From NCBI RefSeq assembly GCF_001277345.1, contig NZ_LIUT01000001.1, positions 1,430,016 to 1,494,015 of the forward strand: a DNA stretch of 64,000 bases. The letters are read 5' to 3'. The DNA is from Paenibacillus solani (lineage in GTDB: Bacteria > Bacillota > Bacilli > Paenibacillales > Paenibacillaceae). The translations under genes and the position numbers were made by a program. Positions 35,936 to 45,045 of the stretch are shown here, piece by piece; position 1 is the first letter of the stretch, and each line of letters begins with the position of its first letter. Below the pieces are notes generated by a model. The model saw only the letters and a program-made list of their open reading frames with translations, was not told the origin of the DNA and did no database searches.

Positions 35936-36307
35936 ATGGGTACATTTAATATCATATTCATTGCACTAATTATCTTGTTTATCGTATGGAGAATTCTCCC
36001 GGCCAAGGGAGTCAGACAGATTAATGCGGCGCAATTGAAGGAAGAGCTGAAGAATGCGAACGGACACAAGCAGTTTATTGATGTTCGGACGCCGGGAGAG
36101 TTCAAGGGAAATCATATACGTGGTTTTCGCAATATTCCGCTAGATCAGCTTTTATCAAGCAGCGACTCACTCTCCAAAGACAAGGAGGTGGTATTAATCT
36201 GTCAGAGCGGGATGAGAAGCAATAAAGCCAGTAAATCATTAAGGAAATCAGGCTTTGAGAAGGTCACCAATGTTAAAGGTGGCATGAGTGCCTGGTCTTC
36301 ATATTAA
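35936..36307 (+). CDS. Membrane-anchored rhodanese
   Basis: A 123-aa protein with an N-terminal membrane helix (FNIIFIALIILFIVWRIL, about 4-21) and a rhodanese domain. The substrate loop is CQSGMRS, with the active Cys about residue 90. It is similar to YqhL-type proteins. It should face the cytosol and pass sulfane sulfur at the membrane. The RBS is AAGAGGTG. The next rhodanese starts 31 bp later. Confidence 0.84.
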   Translation: MGTFNIIFIALIILFIVWRILPAKGVRQINAAQLKEELKNANGHKQFIDVRTPGEFKGNHIRGFRNIPLDQLLSSSDSLSKDKEVVLICQSGMRSNKASKSLRKSGFEKVTNVKGGMSAWSSY

Positions 36308-36338
36308 TAATCTTAACAAACAAAGGAGTGCAACTCTG

Positions 36339-36635
36339 ATGAAAGAGATTTTACCTAAAGACGTTGAGCAGAAGCTGAATGACGGACTGGTATTGAATAT
36401 TATCGATGTTCGAGAAACGGAGGAAGTCGCAGAAGGGAAAATTCCAGGTGCGGTCAACATTCCGCTTGGTTTGATTGAGTTCTGTAAGCAGGATCTTGAT
36501 CGGTCTAAAGAATATGTTCTGGTATGCCGTTCGGGCGGCCGCAGCGGCCGGGCAGCGGAGTACTTGGAGGGTCAGGGCTATCGAGTTGTCAACATGACAG
36601 GCGGTATGCTTGCATGGGAAGGAAAGATGGAGTAG
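36339..36635 (+). CDS. Single-domain rhodanese
   Basis: A 98-aa rhodanese-like sulfurtransferase with NIIDVRETEEVAEGKIPGA and the active loop VCRSGGRSGRA (Cys about residue 65). The ATG at 36339 has AAAGGAGTG at good distance. It probably takes sulfur from glutathione- or bacillithiol-type persulfides and gives thiosulfate or charges TusA. Confidence 0.85.
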   Translation: MKEILPKDVEQKLNDGLVLNIIDVRETEEVAEGKIPGAVNIPLGLIEFCKQDLDRSKEYVLVCRSGGRSGRAAEYLEGQGYRVVNMTGGMLAWEGKME

Positions 36636-36696
36636 CTATAGTTCACGCTGTAAGGGAAGGTAGGTTTAAGGCACCTCTCTTTTTTTGAAACAAAAT

Positions 36697-36712
36697 ATAC
36701 CCTAGGTGGTAT
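36697..36712. promoter_or_regulatory. Putative CstR operator 5
   Basis: ATACCCTAGGTGGTAT, an imperfect palindrome of the same type, downstream of TTGAAA at 36685-36690 and 26 bp before the TusA-rhodanese gene. It likely controls the second sulfur operon. Confidence 0.65.
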
Positions 36713-36737
36713 TTTTAAAATGGAGGGTTAATGCGAT

Positions 36738-37313
36738 ATGACATACGTTGAGTCCAATGTAAAGCTGGATGCGAAGGGGCTGGCATGCCCTATGCCCATC
36801 GTCCGGACGAAAAAAGCGATAAAGGATCTTGAAGCAGGGCAAGTGCTGGAGATTGAGGCAACCGACAGAGGTTCCAAGGCTGATATGAAGGCATGGGCGG
36901 AAAGCACAGGACACCATTATCTTGGAACGATTGAAGAGGGAGAAGTGTTGAAGCACTATCTGCGCAAATCATCAGGTCAAGAAATGGCTGAAAAAACCTA
37001 TCCGGTTGTAGCGTCCAATGAGCAGCTGGAAGAGAAGCTGGAGGACCGTTCACCTATCATTATTGTCGATGTGAGAGAAGCGGCAGAATATGCTTTCAAA
37101 CATATCCCGAACGCGTTATCGATTCCTCTCGGCGAGCTAGACAAGCGGCTGAATGAGTTGAACAAGGAAGATGAAATATATGTTATTTGCCGTACCGGAA
37201 CACGCAGTGATATGGCAGCCCACAAGCTTGCATCTAACGGTTATAAAAGCGTGGTGAATGTATTACCAGGTATGAGCGGGTGGAACGGTCAAACGGAAGG
37301 TTTGAATGATTAG
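36738..37313 (+). CDS. TusA-rhodanese fusion protein (YrkF-like)
   Basis: A 191-aa two-domain sulfurtransferase: TusA domain (about 5-78, LACPMPIVRTKK) and rhodanese domain (about 90-190, VICRTGTRSDMA with the active Cys). The fusion would pass sulfur directly from the rhodanese to the TusA cysteine. It matches B. subtilis YrkF and part of staphylococcal CstA. The RBS is GGAGGG. The persulfide dioxygenase gene follows 118 bp later. Confidence 0.9.
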   Translation: MTYVESNVKLDAKGLACPMPIVRTKKAIKDLEAGQVLEIEATDRGSKADMKAWAESTGHHYLGTIEEGEVLKHYLRKSSGQEMAEKTYPVVASNEQLEEKLEDRSPIIIVDVREAAEYAFKHIPNALSIPLGELDKRLNELNKEDEIYVICRTGTRSDMAAHKLASNGYKSVVNVLPGMSGWNGQTEGLND

Positions 37314-37431
37314 TGTGTTGTAGTAAGTCGGTTTGCAATAGAGCCTATTTTATAAACGATTCTAGACTCAGTTGTGTGAAGGATCAAAGAAATTGAAATA
37401 GTTACTTTGCTTACAAGGAGGAAATCCAACA

Positions 37432-38559
37432 ATGACAGTAAGAGAAATGCCTGTGCATGAGGCAGCTATGAAAGCAATGATGAAGGAAAGCCTGTTTATC
37501 CTGGATGTACGGAACTCTTCCGATTTTGAGGATTGGAAGATTGAGGGCAAAGGAATCCAGCATTTGAATATCCCTTATTTCGATTTGATTGATGGAGTAG
37601 AAGATATTCTGAATCTTCTCCCGAAAGATCAAGAAGTGCTCGTTGTGTGCGCCAAGGAGGGCTCATCAGTCATGGTAGCCGAGATGCTGGCAGAAGAGGG
37701 CCGGAACGTTGCATACCTGAAAGGCGGCATGAAGGCTTGGAGTGAACATTTGGTGCCACTTAAGATCGGTAACTTGGCAGATGGTGGAGAGCTTTATCAA
37801 TTCGTTCGAGTAGGCAAAGGCTGTTTGTCCTACATGGTTGTATCCAACGGAGAAGCGGCATTGTTTGACGCAACCCGCATGACAGAGATTTATCTAGAGT
37901 TTGCCCAAAGCTTGGGTGCACAAATCAAGCATGTGTTTGATACCCACCTGCATGCAGACCATATCTCCGGTGGGCGGATGATTGCGAAGCAGACCGGGGC
38001 TCTCTACTGGCTTCCGTCGAAGGATGCCGGCGAGGTTGTCTTTAAGTACGAAGCTTTGGAAGACGGCATCGAAGTGGTGATCGGCAGCAGCACGATCCGG
38101 ATTGAAGCTCTTTATTCCCCAGGACATACGATCGGGTCTACTTCGTTTGTAATTGATGATCAATACCTGCTTACAGGTGATAGTTTATTTATCGATTCCA
38201 TTGGTCGTCCTGACCTTGCAGGTCTTGCCGAGGATTGGGTTGGCGATTTGCGGGAGACGCTCTATTCACGCTATACCCGTCTAGCGGATGATCTGATCGT
38301 GCTTCCAGCTCATTTTATGATCATGGATGAACTGAATGCGGATGGAACGGTCGCAAGGAGACTAGGTGAACTCTACCGTGATAACCATGGTCTGAATATT
38401 GCGAATGAAGCGGAATTCAGAGCGATGGTTACCAAGAATCTGCCTCCGCAGCCAAACAGCTATCAGGAAATCCGTCAAACGAACATGGGTACATTGACTC
38501 CTGACGCGGAGCGTCAGCGTGAGATGGAAATTGGACCGAACCGCTGCGCTGTGCGTTAA
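37432..38559 (+). CDS. Rhodanese-persulfide dioxygenase (CstB/YrkH-like)
   Basis: A 375-aa protein. The N-terminal rhodanese domain (about 1-110) has the loop VCAKEGSS. The metallo-beta-lactamase domain (about 115-340) has [10 protein letters not shown] (iron ligands), the GHTIGS and LTGDSLF metal motifs and LPAH near the end. This is the ETHE1-type persulfide dioxygenase fold that oxidises persulfide to sulfite; the rhodanese part can make thiosulfate. In CstB the order is dioxygenase then rhodanese, whereas here the rhodanese is first. The RBS is AAGGAGG. The product sulfite fits the TauE exporter downstream. Confidence 0.88.
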   Translation: MTVREMPVHEAAMKAMMKESLFILDVRNSSDFEDWKIEGKGIQHLNIPYFDLIDGVEDILNLLPKDQEVLVVCAKEGSSVMVAEMLAEEGRNVAYLKGGMKAWSEHLVPLKIGNLADGGELYQFVRVGKGCLSYMVVSNGEAALFDATRMTEIYLEFAQSLGAQIKHVFDTHLHADHISGGRMIAKQTGALYWLPSKDAGEVVFKYEALEDGIEVVIGSSTIRIEALYSPGHTIGSTSFVIDDQYLLTGDSLFIDSIGRPDLAGLAEDWVGDLRETLYSRYTRLADDLIVLPAHFMIMDELNADGTVARRLGELYRDNHGLNIANEAEFRAMVTKNLPPQPNSYQEIRQTNMGTLTPDAERQREMEIGPNRCAVR

Positions 38560-38670
38560 ACCAAGCAGAGGTCCTATTTAATCAGATGTAAAACTATATT
38601 TGCGTGAAGATGATCCATGACTTATTTGCTATACAAGATGGAGTAAGGATTACACAGTATTAAGTAGAAA

Positions 38671-38695
38671 AAGGGAACCATTAGGGTTCCCTTTT
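38671..38695 (+). terminator. Terminator between dioxygenase and TauE genes
   Basis: AAGGGAACC and GGTTCCCTT arms followed by TT. It is only 24 bp before the TauE start, so TauE either has read-through expression or its own promoter. Confidence 0.7.
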
Positions 38696-38718
38696 CGAAA
38701 GAGGAAGGGGGCAGCACG

Positions 38719-39501
38719 ATGGAACTTAATCTAACCTTCATCATTACCATATTTTTGATTGGATTCATTGGTTCATATATTTCAGGCATGGTCGGCATTG
38801 GCGGCTCGATTATCAAATATCCGCTGCTGCTGTATATCCCGCCACTTTTTGGTCTGGCGGCATTTTCGGCACATGAAGTGTCGGGCATAAGTGCAGTACA
38901 GGTATTCTTTGCCACAATCGGCGGTGTTTGGGCATACCGCAAGGGCGGATATCTGAATAAATCACTCATACTTTATATGGGTTCAGCCATATTGATCGGC
39001 AGTTTTATCGGAGGCTTCGGCTCCAAAATGATGAGTGAAGGCGGCATCAATCTAATCTATGGCATATTGGCGCTTATTGCAGCCATCATGATGTTCATTC
39101 CGAACAAAGGGGTTGACGATATTCCGCTGAATCAGGTCAAGTTCAACAAGTGGCTGGCTGCCGGGCTGGCTTTACTGGTCGGGATCGGAGCAGGGATCGT
39201 GGGTGCGGCGGGTGCTTTTCTGCTCGTACCGATCATGCTGGTTGTACTGAAAATACCGACCCGAATGACGATCGCCACCTCACTGGCAGTTACCTTCATC
39301 TCATCCATCGGTTCGACCGTGGGCAAGTTGACAACGGGGCAGGTGGATTATGTCCCCGCCCTTATCATGGTTGTTGCCAGTCTGATCGCTTCTCCTCTTG
39401 GAGCGGCGGCAGGCAAAAAGATGAACACCAAGGTCCTGCAGATCATATTGGCTGTCTTGATCCTAGCAACGGCCGTTAAAATTTGGCTTGACATGCTATG
39501 A
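38719..39501 (+). CDS. TauE/SafE family sulfite/organosulfur exporter
   Basis: A 260-aa membrane protein with eight predicted helices in two repeats, each opening with a GxxxGxxG-type turn ([17 protein letters not shown] and [19 protein letters not shown]), the family signature. With the persulfide dioxygenase it would expel sulfite, as TauE does in the staphylococcal cst locus (YrkJ in B. subtilis). AGGAAGGGGG lies ahead of the ATG. Confidence 0.88.
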   Translation: MELNLTFIITIFLIGFIGSYISGMVGIGGSIIKYPLLLYIPPLFGLAAFSAHEVSGISAVQVFFATIGGVWAYRKGGYLNKSLILYMGSAILIGSFIGGFGSKMMSEGGINLIYGILALIAAIMMFIPNKGVDDIPLNQVKFNKWLAAGLALLVGIGAGIVGAAGAFLLVPIMLVVLKIPTRMTIATSLAVTFISSIGSTVGKLTTGQVDYVPALIMVVASLIASPLGAAAGKKMNTKVLQIILAVLILATAVKIWLDML

Positions 39502-39651
39502 TCCAACTTGGAAACCTGTTTTCATATATGGTATTAATCTGCAACGATGAGACAGGAATGGTAAGATGGTGGAAGCATTGCTTTTTCTATCTGGACCACA
39601 CAATAACAAGGAATCATCATCTTGGAATCTTGGAAAAGGGGTGTTCAAACG

Positions 39652-40278
39652 ATGAATTCATGGAATGAACGGTTTCGGCGTGAGGATTATGTATACGGAA
39701 CGAACCCGAATGTATTCATAGCCGATATGCATAAGAAGTTAAAATTAACAGGTGAAGCCTTGGCTATCGCAGAGGGAGAGGGACGGAATGCGGTTTTTCT
39801 GGCTCGGGAAGGCATGAATGTCACTGTATGGGATTATGCGGAATCCGGATTGGAGAAAGCCAACAGGTTGGCCAGAACAAACGACGTCCAGCTAAAGACT
39901 GAGCTTGTAGACCTTGAGGAAGCAGGTTGGGCTGAGAATCAGTGGGATGAAATTGTTTGTGTGTTTGGACACTTTCCCAAAGAACTGAGAATGAAGACGT
40001 TAAAAGGCGTTAAAGCAGCGGTAAAGCCAGGCGGGTATTTCCTGTCCGAAGTGTATTCCCCTTACCAGATCCCTTATCGAAGCGGGGGGCCGCAAGATCA
40101 GCAATTTCTATACACACCTGAGGAGTTCCTCGAGCTATTTACAGATTGGCGGATTGTTCATTTTTTCATGGGCGAGGTCTTTCGCCAGGAAGGCGAGGGA
40201 CATCAAGGCTTGTCTCATGTCATTCAGTTCGCAGGACAAAAGCCAGCCGATTTAATGAAACAAAGCGAGCAGGGTTAA
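39652..40278 (+). CDS. TehB-like SAM-dependent methyltransferase
   Basis: A 208-aa methyltransferase beginning MNSWNERFRREDYVYGTNPN, the usual start of the tellurite-resistance/TehB-like group. The SAM motif is ALAIAEGEGRNAVFLAREG. The ATG at 39652 follows AAAAGGGGTG. These enzymes methylate thiols or chalcogen oxyanions, so a link with the sulfur locus just upstream is possible but unproven. Its stop overlaps the stop of the converging AraC gene by 3 bp. Confidence 0.8.
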   Translation: MNSWNERFRREDYVYGTNPNVFIADMHKKLKLTGEALAIAEGEGRNAVFLAREGMNVTVWDYAESGLEKANRLARTNDVQLKTELVDLEEAGWAENQWDEIVCVFGHFPKELRMKTLKGVKAAVKPGGYFLSEVYSPYQIPYRSGGPQDQQFLYTPEEFLELFTDWRIVHFFMGEVFRQEGEGHQGLSHVIQFAGQKPADLMKQSEQG

Positions 40279-41084
40279 GTGAACAGCATGGATACATCGG
40301 ACTGATCTCCCTGATGCACGTAGTCTGTCGGAGATAGCCCGGTGTATTTTTTAAACATCCGATAAAAATAGGAAGTGTCGTAGTAACCCAAATAATGGGC
40401 GATATGAGTGATGTTCATGTCCGACTGAAGGAGCAGGCTGCAAGCTTCATGCACACGCAGCTGATGCATGTACCGAATCGGAGAATGACCGTACACCTCC
40501 TTAAAGAGAGCGGCAGTATAGTTGGAAGAACGCTGGATTAACTTAGCCAATCGATCGATTTCAATCGGTTCACGGTAATGCTCGAGCAGATAGGATTTGA
40601 TGGTGTCGGCATATTTACGTTTGCTGGGTGTCAGTTCGGTTTTCTCGAGTTCACGGGCCAGCATACCGATGAGCTCCTGGAGAATGCCTAGACAGATCAT
40701 GTTACGGTAGCTTTTGCCGCCCCGCATTTCCTCGTATAAACGCTCACAGCGATGATAGGCATATTGAATATGGGACAGGTTGAATTTCAAACATTGACCC
40801 GCGTCCAGAAAGGGAATGCCTGTGCCTGTGGTGCCCTGATCATCCAGAGTAAAGAGAATAGTATGCTTCTGATGTGGAACACCATTCCAATTGCCGCCGC
40901 TTCGCTGAGCCGCCTGAGGGATAAAGAGCACGTCTTCTTTCTCGGCAATGATTTCTTCCCCGTTGATTTCGTACCTCACCTTACCTTCTCTTACCACCAC
41001 AAGGACATTGTAGGCAAGCGTCTCAAGCTGTGTCCGCCAATTCGGTATGTAATCATCAAAGTTCACGCTCATCAATTGGATCAT
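40275..41084 (-). CDS. AraC family transcriptional regulator
   Basis: A 269-aa regulator with an N-terminal cupin-like sensing domain (KVRYEINGEEIIAEKEDVLFIP) and a C-terminal double HTH (about 165-265; EIDRLAKLIQRSSNYTAALFKEVYG and ITHIAHYLGYYDTSYFYRMFKKYTG). The ATG at 41084 follows GCGAGGTG. It is divergent from the sulfatase-formylglycine enzyme operon and is the obvious candidate to regulate it. Confidence 0.85.
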   Translation of the reverse strand: MIQLMSVNFDDYIPNWRTQLETLAYNVLVVVREGKVRYEINGEEIIAEKEDVLFIPQAAQRSGGNWNGVPHQKHTILFTLDDQGTTGTGIPFLDAGQCLKFNLSHIQYAYHRCERLYEEMRGGKSYRNMICLGILQELIGMLARELEKTELTPSKRKYADTIKSYLLEHYREPIEIDRLAKLIQRSSNYTAALFKEVYGHSPIRYMHQLRVHEACSLLLQSDMNITHIAHYLGYYDTSYFYRMFKKYTGLSPTDYVHQGDQSDVSMLFT

Positions 41085-41195
41085 GATCGAACACCTCGCA
41101 GTGGTTTTATACCTACAGCCTATCATATTCATGGCTCATTTGAGTAGGAGTACATTCATTTCTATGATCTTGCTGGTTCGAATCGGAGTGGAATC

Positions 41196-41219
41196 GTACA
41201 TAAAAATAACGAAATGTAC
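41196..41219. promoter_or_regulatory. Inverted repeat upstream of sulfatase gene
   Basis: GTACAT (41196-41201) and ATGTAC (41214-41219) lie between the AraC and sulfatase genes. It could be an operator for the divergent regulator. The arms are short. Confidence 0.3.
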
Positions 41220-41339
41220 ATCGACTCTGCAAGGATTGCGGCCTATAATTTCAATCAAATGTAGTAATATGCAAACGCTGACATGCGCCGACATGTCCTC
41301 AAGACTTGGCAAGTGAAACCGAAAAAAGGAAGGAAATGA

Positions 41340-42806
41340 TTGAATATGAGAGTGTTATTGCTGGATTTGGATTCAACCAGACCGGATCATCTAGGCTGCT
41401 ACGGCTATCATCGAAATACTTCACCCAATATTGACCAAATCGCTGCTGAAGGCGTACGATTTGACAATTACTATACCTCTGATGCTCCTTGTTTTCCTTC
41501 AAGAACCGCGTTAATGACCGGCAAGTTCGGTATTCATAACGGCGTCGTAGGCCATGGCGGCACGGCTGCCGATGTGCGGCATGAGGGCATAACCCGTGAC
41601 TTCCACGACAAGCTGGCTTCGGAGAGTTTTCCAGCGATTTTCCGCCGGGCGGGGATGAAGACTGCGCTCATCAGTCCGTTCGGAGAACGTCATTCGGCAT
41701 GGACCTTCTACGCAGGTTTTAATGAAATGTACAATACAGGCAAGGGCGGCATGGAATCAGCAGAAGAAGTCTCACCTGTCGTTCTGGATTGGCTGGAGCG
41801 TAACGCAGAGGAAGACAACTGGATGCTGTACGTGAACTTCTGGGATCCGCATACACCTTATCGGGCACCTCAAACGCTAGGAAATCCATTCGAATCTGAT
41901 CCTCTCCCGGATTGGATTACGGAAGAGGTACTGCAGGAGCATCAGAAGAAGGTTGGCCCGCATGGAGCGAATGAGATTAACATGTATAATAGTAATACAT
42001 CCCCCGATTATCCGCGGCATCCCGGTGAGATTCGATCGATGGAGGATTTGCGGACGATGGTGGACGGCTATGATTGCGGCATCCGGCATATGGATGAGCA
42101 TATAGGGGCTATCTTCGACTTGCTTAGGAGCAAGGGTGTGATGGATGATCTGGTGATCATTATTACGGCTGATCATGGCGAGAATATGGGGGAGCTCGGG
42201 ATCTATGGAGAACACGCAACAGCGGATCAAGGCACTTGTCGCATTCCGATGATTATCCGTGGGCCCGGCATAAAGAAGGGAGCAGCGGATCGCGAGCTGC
42301 ATTATCATTTGGATCTGCTGCCTACTATGGCGGAATATATGAATGTTGCTCCGGTTTCAAGCTGGGATGGAATCAGTTATTCGGAAACCTTGCAAAGCGG
42401 TAAAGGCAGCGGACGGGATTATTTGGTGGTATCCCAATGTGCCCATGTCTGTCAGCGAAGTGTACGATTTGGAGATTGGCTCTACATTCGGACGTATCAT
42501 GACGGCTATCACTTGTTCGATAAAGAAATGCTGTTTCATATCACCGAGGATAGTCACGAACAGCATAATCAGGCGTCTCAAAGACCAGATCTTTGCAGGG
42601 AGGCCGTCTACCTGCTGAATGAGTGGCATGATCAGATGATGTCAACGATGCCGTTTGATGTGGATCCATTATGGACGGTCATGAAGGAAGGCGGGCCTTA
42701 CCATGCTAAAGGTAATCTGCCACAATATATCGAGCGTTTAAAGAAGACGGGCCGGGGTGAAGCAGTTCCGGAATTAATGCGTCGCCATCCTCGGGAGTTC
42801 GTATAG
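41340..42806 (+). CDS. Formylglycine-dependent sulfatase
   Basis: A 488-aa type I sulfatase. The N-terminal metal site is LLLDLDSTRPDHLGCYG. Cys51 in CFPSR fits the CxPSR rule for conversion to formylglycine, and VIIITADHGENMGE gives further metal ligands. There is no signal peptide, so it acts in the cytosol on an imported sulfate ester. GGAAGG precedes TTG 41340; ATG 41346 is the alternative start. The maturation enzyme is encoded 106 bp downstream. Confidence 0.88.
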   Translation: MNMRVLLLDLDSTRPDHLGCYGYHRNTSPNIDQIAAEGVRFDNYYTSDAPCFPSRTALMTGKFGIHNGVVGHGGTAADVRHEGITRDFHDKLASESFPAIFRRAGMKTALISPFGERHSAWTFYAGFNEMYNTGKGGMESAEEVSPVVLDWLERNAEEDNWMLYVNFWDPHTPYRAPQTLGNPFESDPLPDWITEEVLQEHQKKVGPHGANEINMYNSNTSPDYPRHPGEIRSMEDLRTMVDGYDCGIRHMDEHIGAIFDLLRSKGVMDDLVIIITADHGENMGELGIYGEHATADQGTCRIPMIIRGPGIKKGAADRELHYHLDLLPTMAEYMNVAPVSSWDGISYSETLQSGKGSGRDYLVVSQCAHVCQRSVRFGDWLYIRTYHDGYHLFDKEMLFHITEDSHEQHNQASQRPDLCREAVYLLNEWHDQMMSTMPFDVDPLWTVMKEGGPYHAKGNLPQYIERLKKTGRGEAVPELMRRHPREFV

Positions 42807-42851
42807 TGGATCATCATTTCGTATAATAGAAAATGAGAACAACAATTAAAG

Positions 42852-42881
42852 CAGGATAACCGCTACATAGCGGTTGTCCTG
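42852..42881 (+). other. Hairpin between sulfatase and its maturation gene
   Basis: CAGGATAACCGCTA and TAGCGGTTGTCCTG form a 14-bp stem with one mismatch and a 2-nt loop. There is no proper T-run, so it is a processing or partial-termination element rather than a firm terminator. Confidence 0.6.
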
Positions 42882-42912
42882 TTCTCTGTATCAAGCATAG
42901 GAGGAACCGAGT

Positions 42913-43923
42913 ATGGGAGAACAACATTCTTGTTGCGCTGGCGCGAGGGCAAGCGTGAAATTGGGAGAAGCCGAACAGAGGGAACCCCATGACAATGAAA
43001 GAAAAGGCTCAGATCATAAGCAGCCGCAACAACCGCCAACGGATCTCCATCTGAATATGATCGCTATCCCTGGAGGTACGTTTACGATGGGCACGAATTC
43101 GCAAGAGGGCTTTGCACGTGACGGGGAGGGGCCTGCTCGCAGTGTGAACATTTCCGGATTTGAAATTTCACCGTATGCTGTTACGAATGGACAGTTTGGG
43201 CGATTTGTGGAATCAACCGGATATGTTACGGAGGCGGAACGCTTCGGCTGGTCATTTGTGTTTGATCTGTTGGCTTCAGAGGAGACTAAAGCTAATGTAA
43301 AGCAGGTCCCACAAGAAGTGCCTTGGTGGCTGGTGGTGGAAGGCGCATACTGGGCTGCCCCGGAGGGAGCGGATTCAAATATCGAGACCCGGATGGATCA
43401 TCCAGTCGTACATATATCGTGGAATGATGCTGCAGCATACTGCCAATGGGCAGGTATGCGGCTTCCCACGGAAGCGGAATGGGAATATGCGGCGCGCGGA
43501 GGTTTGGAGGGCAAGACCTACCCTTGGGGCGATCTGTTGAAGCAGGACGGGGAGCATCAGTGCAATATTTGGCAGGGCAAGTTTCCGGTTAAAAACAACG
43601 CAAGCGACGGATATGTCGGTACCGCGCCAGTGGATGCCTATAAACCGAATGGTTACGGACTGTATAATATGTCGGGCAATGTATGGGAATGGTGCAGCGA
43701 TTGGTTCAGCCCTTCTTATCATCAACAGACCTCAGCGAACAATCCTTTTTATGACAAGCCCAGCGGTGGAAGGTCGATGCGCGGCGGCTCCTACTTGTGC
43801 CACAGATCCTACTGCAACCGATATCGAGTCGCAGCGCGCAGCGGGAATACACCCGACAGCTCAACGGGAAATTGTGGTTTCCGTGTCGTGAGGGATAAAG
43901 CAATGATGATATCTTCGGACTAG
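42913..43923 (+). CDS. Formylglycine-generating enzyme (sulfatase-modifying factor)
   Basis: A 336-aa FGE-sulfatase domain protein. It has MIAIPGGTFTMGTNS, GMRLPTEAEWEYAARGG, YNMSGNVWEWCSDW and RGGSYLCHRSYCNRYRVAARS. Cys296 and Cys301 have the spacing of the catalytic copper-binding pair of true FGEs (human Cys336/Cys341), so it should be active rather than a generic SUMF1-like protein. It oxidises Cys51 of the neighbouring sulfatase to formylglycine with O2. The N terminus is a 40-residue polar extension with a CC pair. The RBS is AGGAGGAA. Confidence 0.9.
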   Translation: MGEQHSCCAGARASVKLGEAEQREPHDNERKGSDHKQPQQPPTDLHLNMIAIPGGTFTMGTNSQEGFARDGEGPARSVNISGFEISPYAVTNGQFGRFVESTGYVTEAERFGWSFVFDLLASEETKANVKQVPQEVPWWLVVEGAYWAAPEGADSNIETRMDHPVVHISWNDAAAYCQWAGMRLPTEAEWEYAARGGLEGKTYPWGDLLKQDGEHQCNIWQGKFPVKNNASDGYVGTAPVDAYKPNGYGLYNMSGNVWEWCSDWFSPSYHQQTSANNPFYDKPSGGRSMRGGSYLCHRSYCNRYRVAARSGNTPDSSTGNCGFRVVRDKAMMISSD

Positions 43924-43956
43924 CATTAGAAATGAGAAGGTCAGAGAGGTACAGAC

Positions 43957-44958
43957 ATGATTCAGCAGCTGCTGCAAGCTTATTGGCCAGACTGGACTGG
44001 AGATACCGTGGAAGGTCCTTCAGGCTGGAATAATACGACCCGCTTTATTTATAACTCTCAGCGTCGCTCGGTCATGCGCATTTACAATACACATCGTGAC
44101 AAATCGAGGATCGAATTCGAGTTTGCGGTTTTGGATTCACTGCAGTCAATGTCTTTGAGCTTTAAGATTCCCACACCTATTCCGGCCACGCTTGGCGAGA
44201 AGGCGGTTCAGATTCAGGATGGAAGCGATCGTTACGCTTGCCTATTCGCATATATAGAGGGAGCGCGTCCAGAAGAAGACGACATTCAAGCAGCATACTC
44301 CTTTGGAGAGAAGACGGGAGAATTGGTTCATGCCCTTGCGAAATGTTCGGTCGAAGAGGAACCAGTGTATCCGCCTTATTTCGAGCTGCTTCAGTCCTAT
44401 CCTTCATGCAGTAAGGCGTTCATCTTGGATTTCTGCAAGCAACCGCCCATTGAATTTCAAGAGCAACGTGCTGCTCTCCTTACACTGCAAGAAGCATACA
44501 TCGATATATGCAGCAGGCTGGATTCTATCAAAAGTTTGCCACAGCAGCTCGTTCACGGCGACCTGAACTTTTCGAACCTGCTTGTGGATTCGGAGAACAT
44601 GAATACGGTCACCGCTCTCCTTGATTTTGAATTTTGCACGCGAGACGTTAGGGCAATGGAGCCGGCGGTGGTCATATCGGGATTTTTGGGGATTCGGGAT
44701 GAGAGGGAAGCCATACGGCAGTTCTGCGAAGGATTTGCGAGCACTGTGCGATTGAGCAAAGAAGAGATTATTGCGATTCCAGTGCTTATGCGATTGCGGT
44801 TGGTTGATGTTTTTTTGCATTTTTTTAGCAGGTATCGGGAAGGGACCGACGAGTTTCATATATTAAAGGAACAAGTGAATATGCTGGCTAATGGATTTAA
44901 GAGTTTGGAACAAAGCCAAGAGTGGATGGAGGATTTGTTGTTTCAAACGTTATTGTAA
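43957..44958 (+). CDS. Aminoglycoside phosphotransferase-fold kinase
   Basis: A 333-aa APH/choline-kinase-fold protein with QLVHGDLNFSNLLV (Brenner motif, catalytic Asp) and LLDFEFCTRDVRAMEP (metal-binding Asp). It is close in pattern to homoserine-kinase-II-like proteins. It follows the FGE gene by 33 bp behind GAGAGG and may be in the same operon. The substrate is unknown; an antibiotic-resistance role is not supported by anything specific. Confidence 0.75.
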   Translation: MIQQLLQAYWPDWTGDTVEGPSGWNNTTRFIYNSQRRSVMRIYNTHRDKSRIEFEFAVLDSLQSMSLSFKIPTPIPATLGEKAVQIQDGSDRYACLFAYIEGARPEEDDIQAAYSFGEKTGELVHALAKCSVEEEPVYPPYFELLQSYPSCSKAFILDFCKQPPIEFQEQRAALLTLQEAYIDICSRLDSIKSLPQQLVHGDLNFSNLLVDSENMNTVTALLDFEFCTRDVRAMEPAVVISGFLGIRDEREAIRQFCEGFASTVRLSKEEIIAIPVLMRLRLVDVFLHFFSRYREGTDEFHILKEQVNMLANGFKSLEQSQEWMEDLLFQTLL

Positions 44959-44966
44959 GTTTAAAA

Positions 44967-44991
44967 GCCCGGTTTCTCATGGAAACCGGGC
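44967..44991. terminator. Terminator between converging genes
   Basis: GCCCGGTTTC and GAAACCGGGC form a perfect 10-bp stem; TTTT follows on the minus strand. It serves the DUF4309 gene and probably the kinase gene too. Confidence 0.8.
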
Positions 44992-45045
44992 GTGGTGCAT
45001 TTTTCTTATAAATTGTCACTCGGGAGAAATGGCGAAATCCAAGCG

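Noticed and set aside
43957..44958. Aminoglycoside resistance gene
   Set aside because: Only the general APH kinase fold is visible. Length and motifs fit homoserine-kinase-like proteins equally well, and the context is not a resistance locus.
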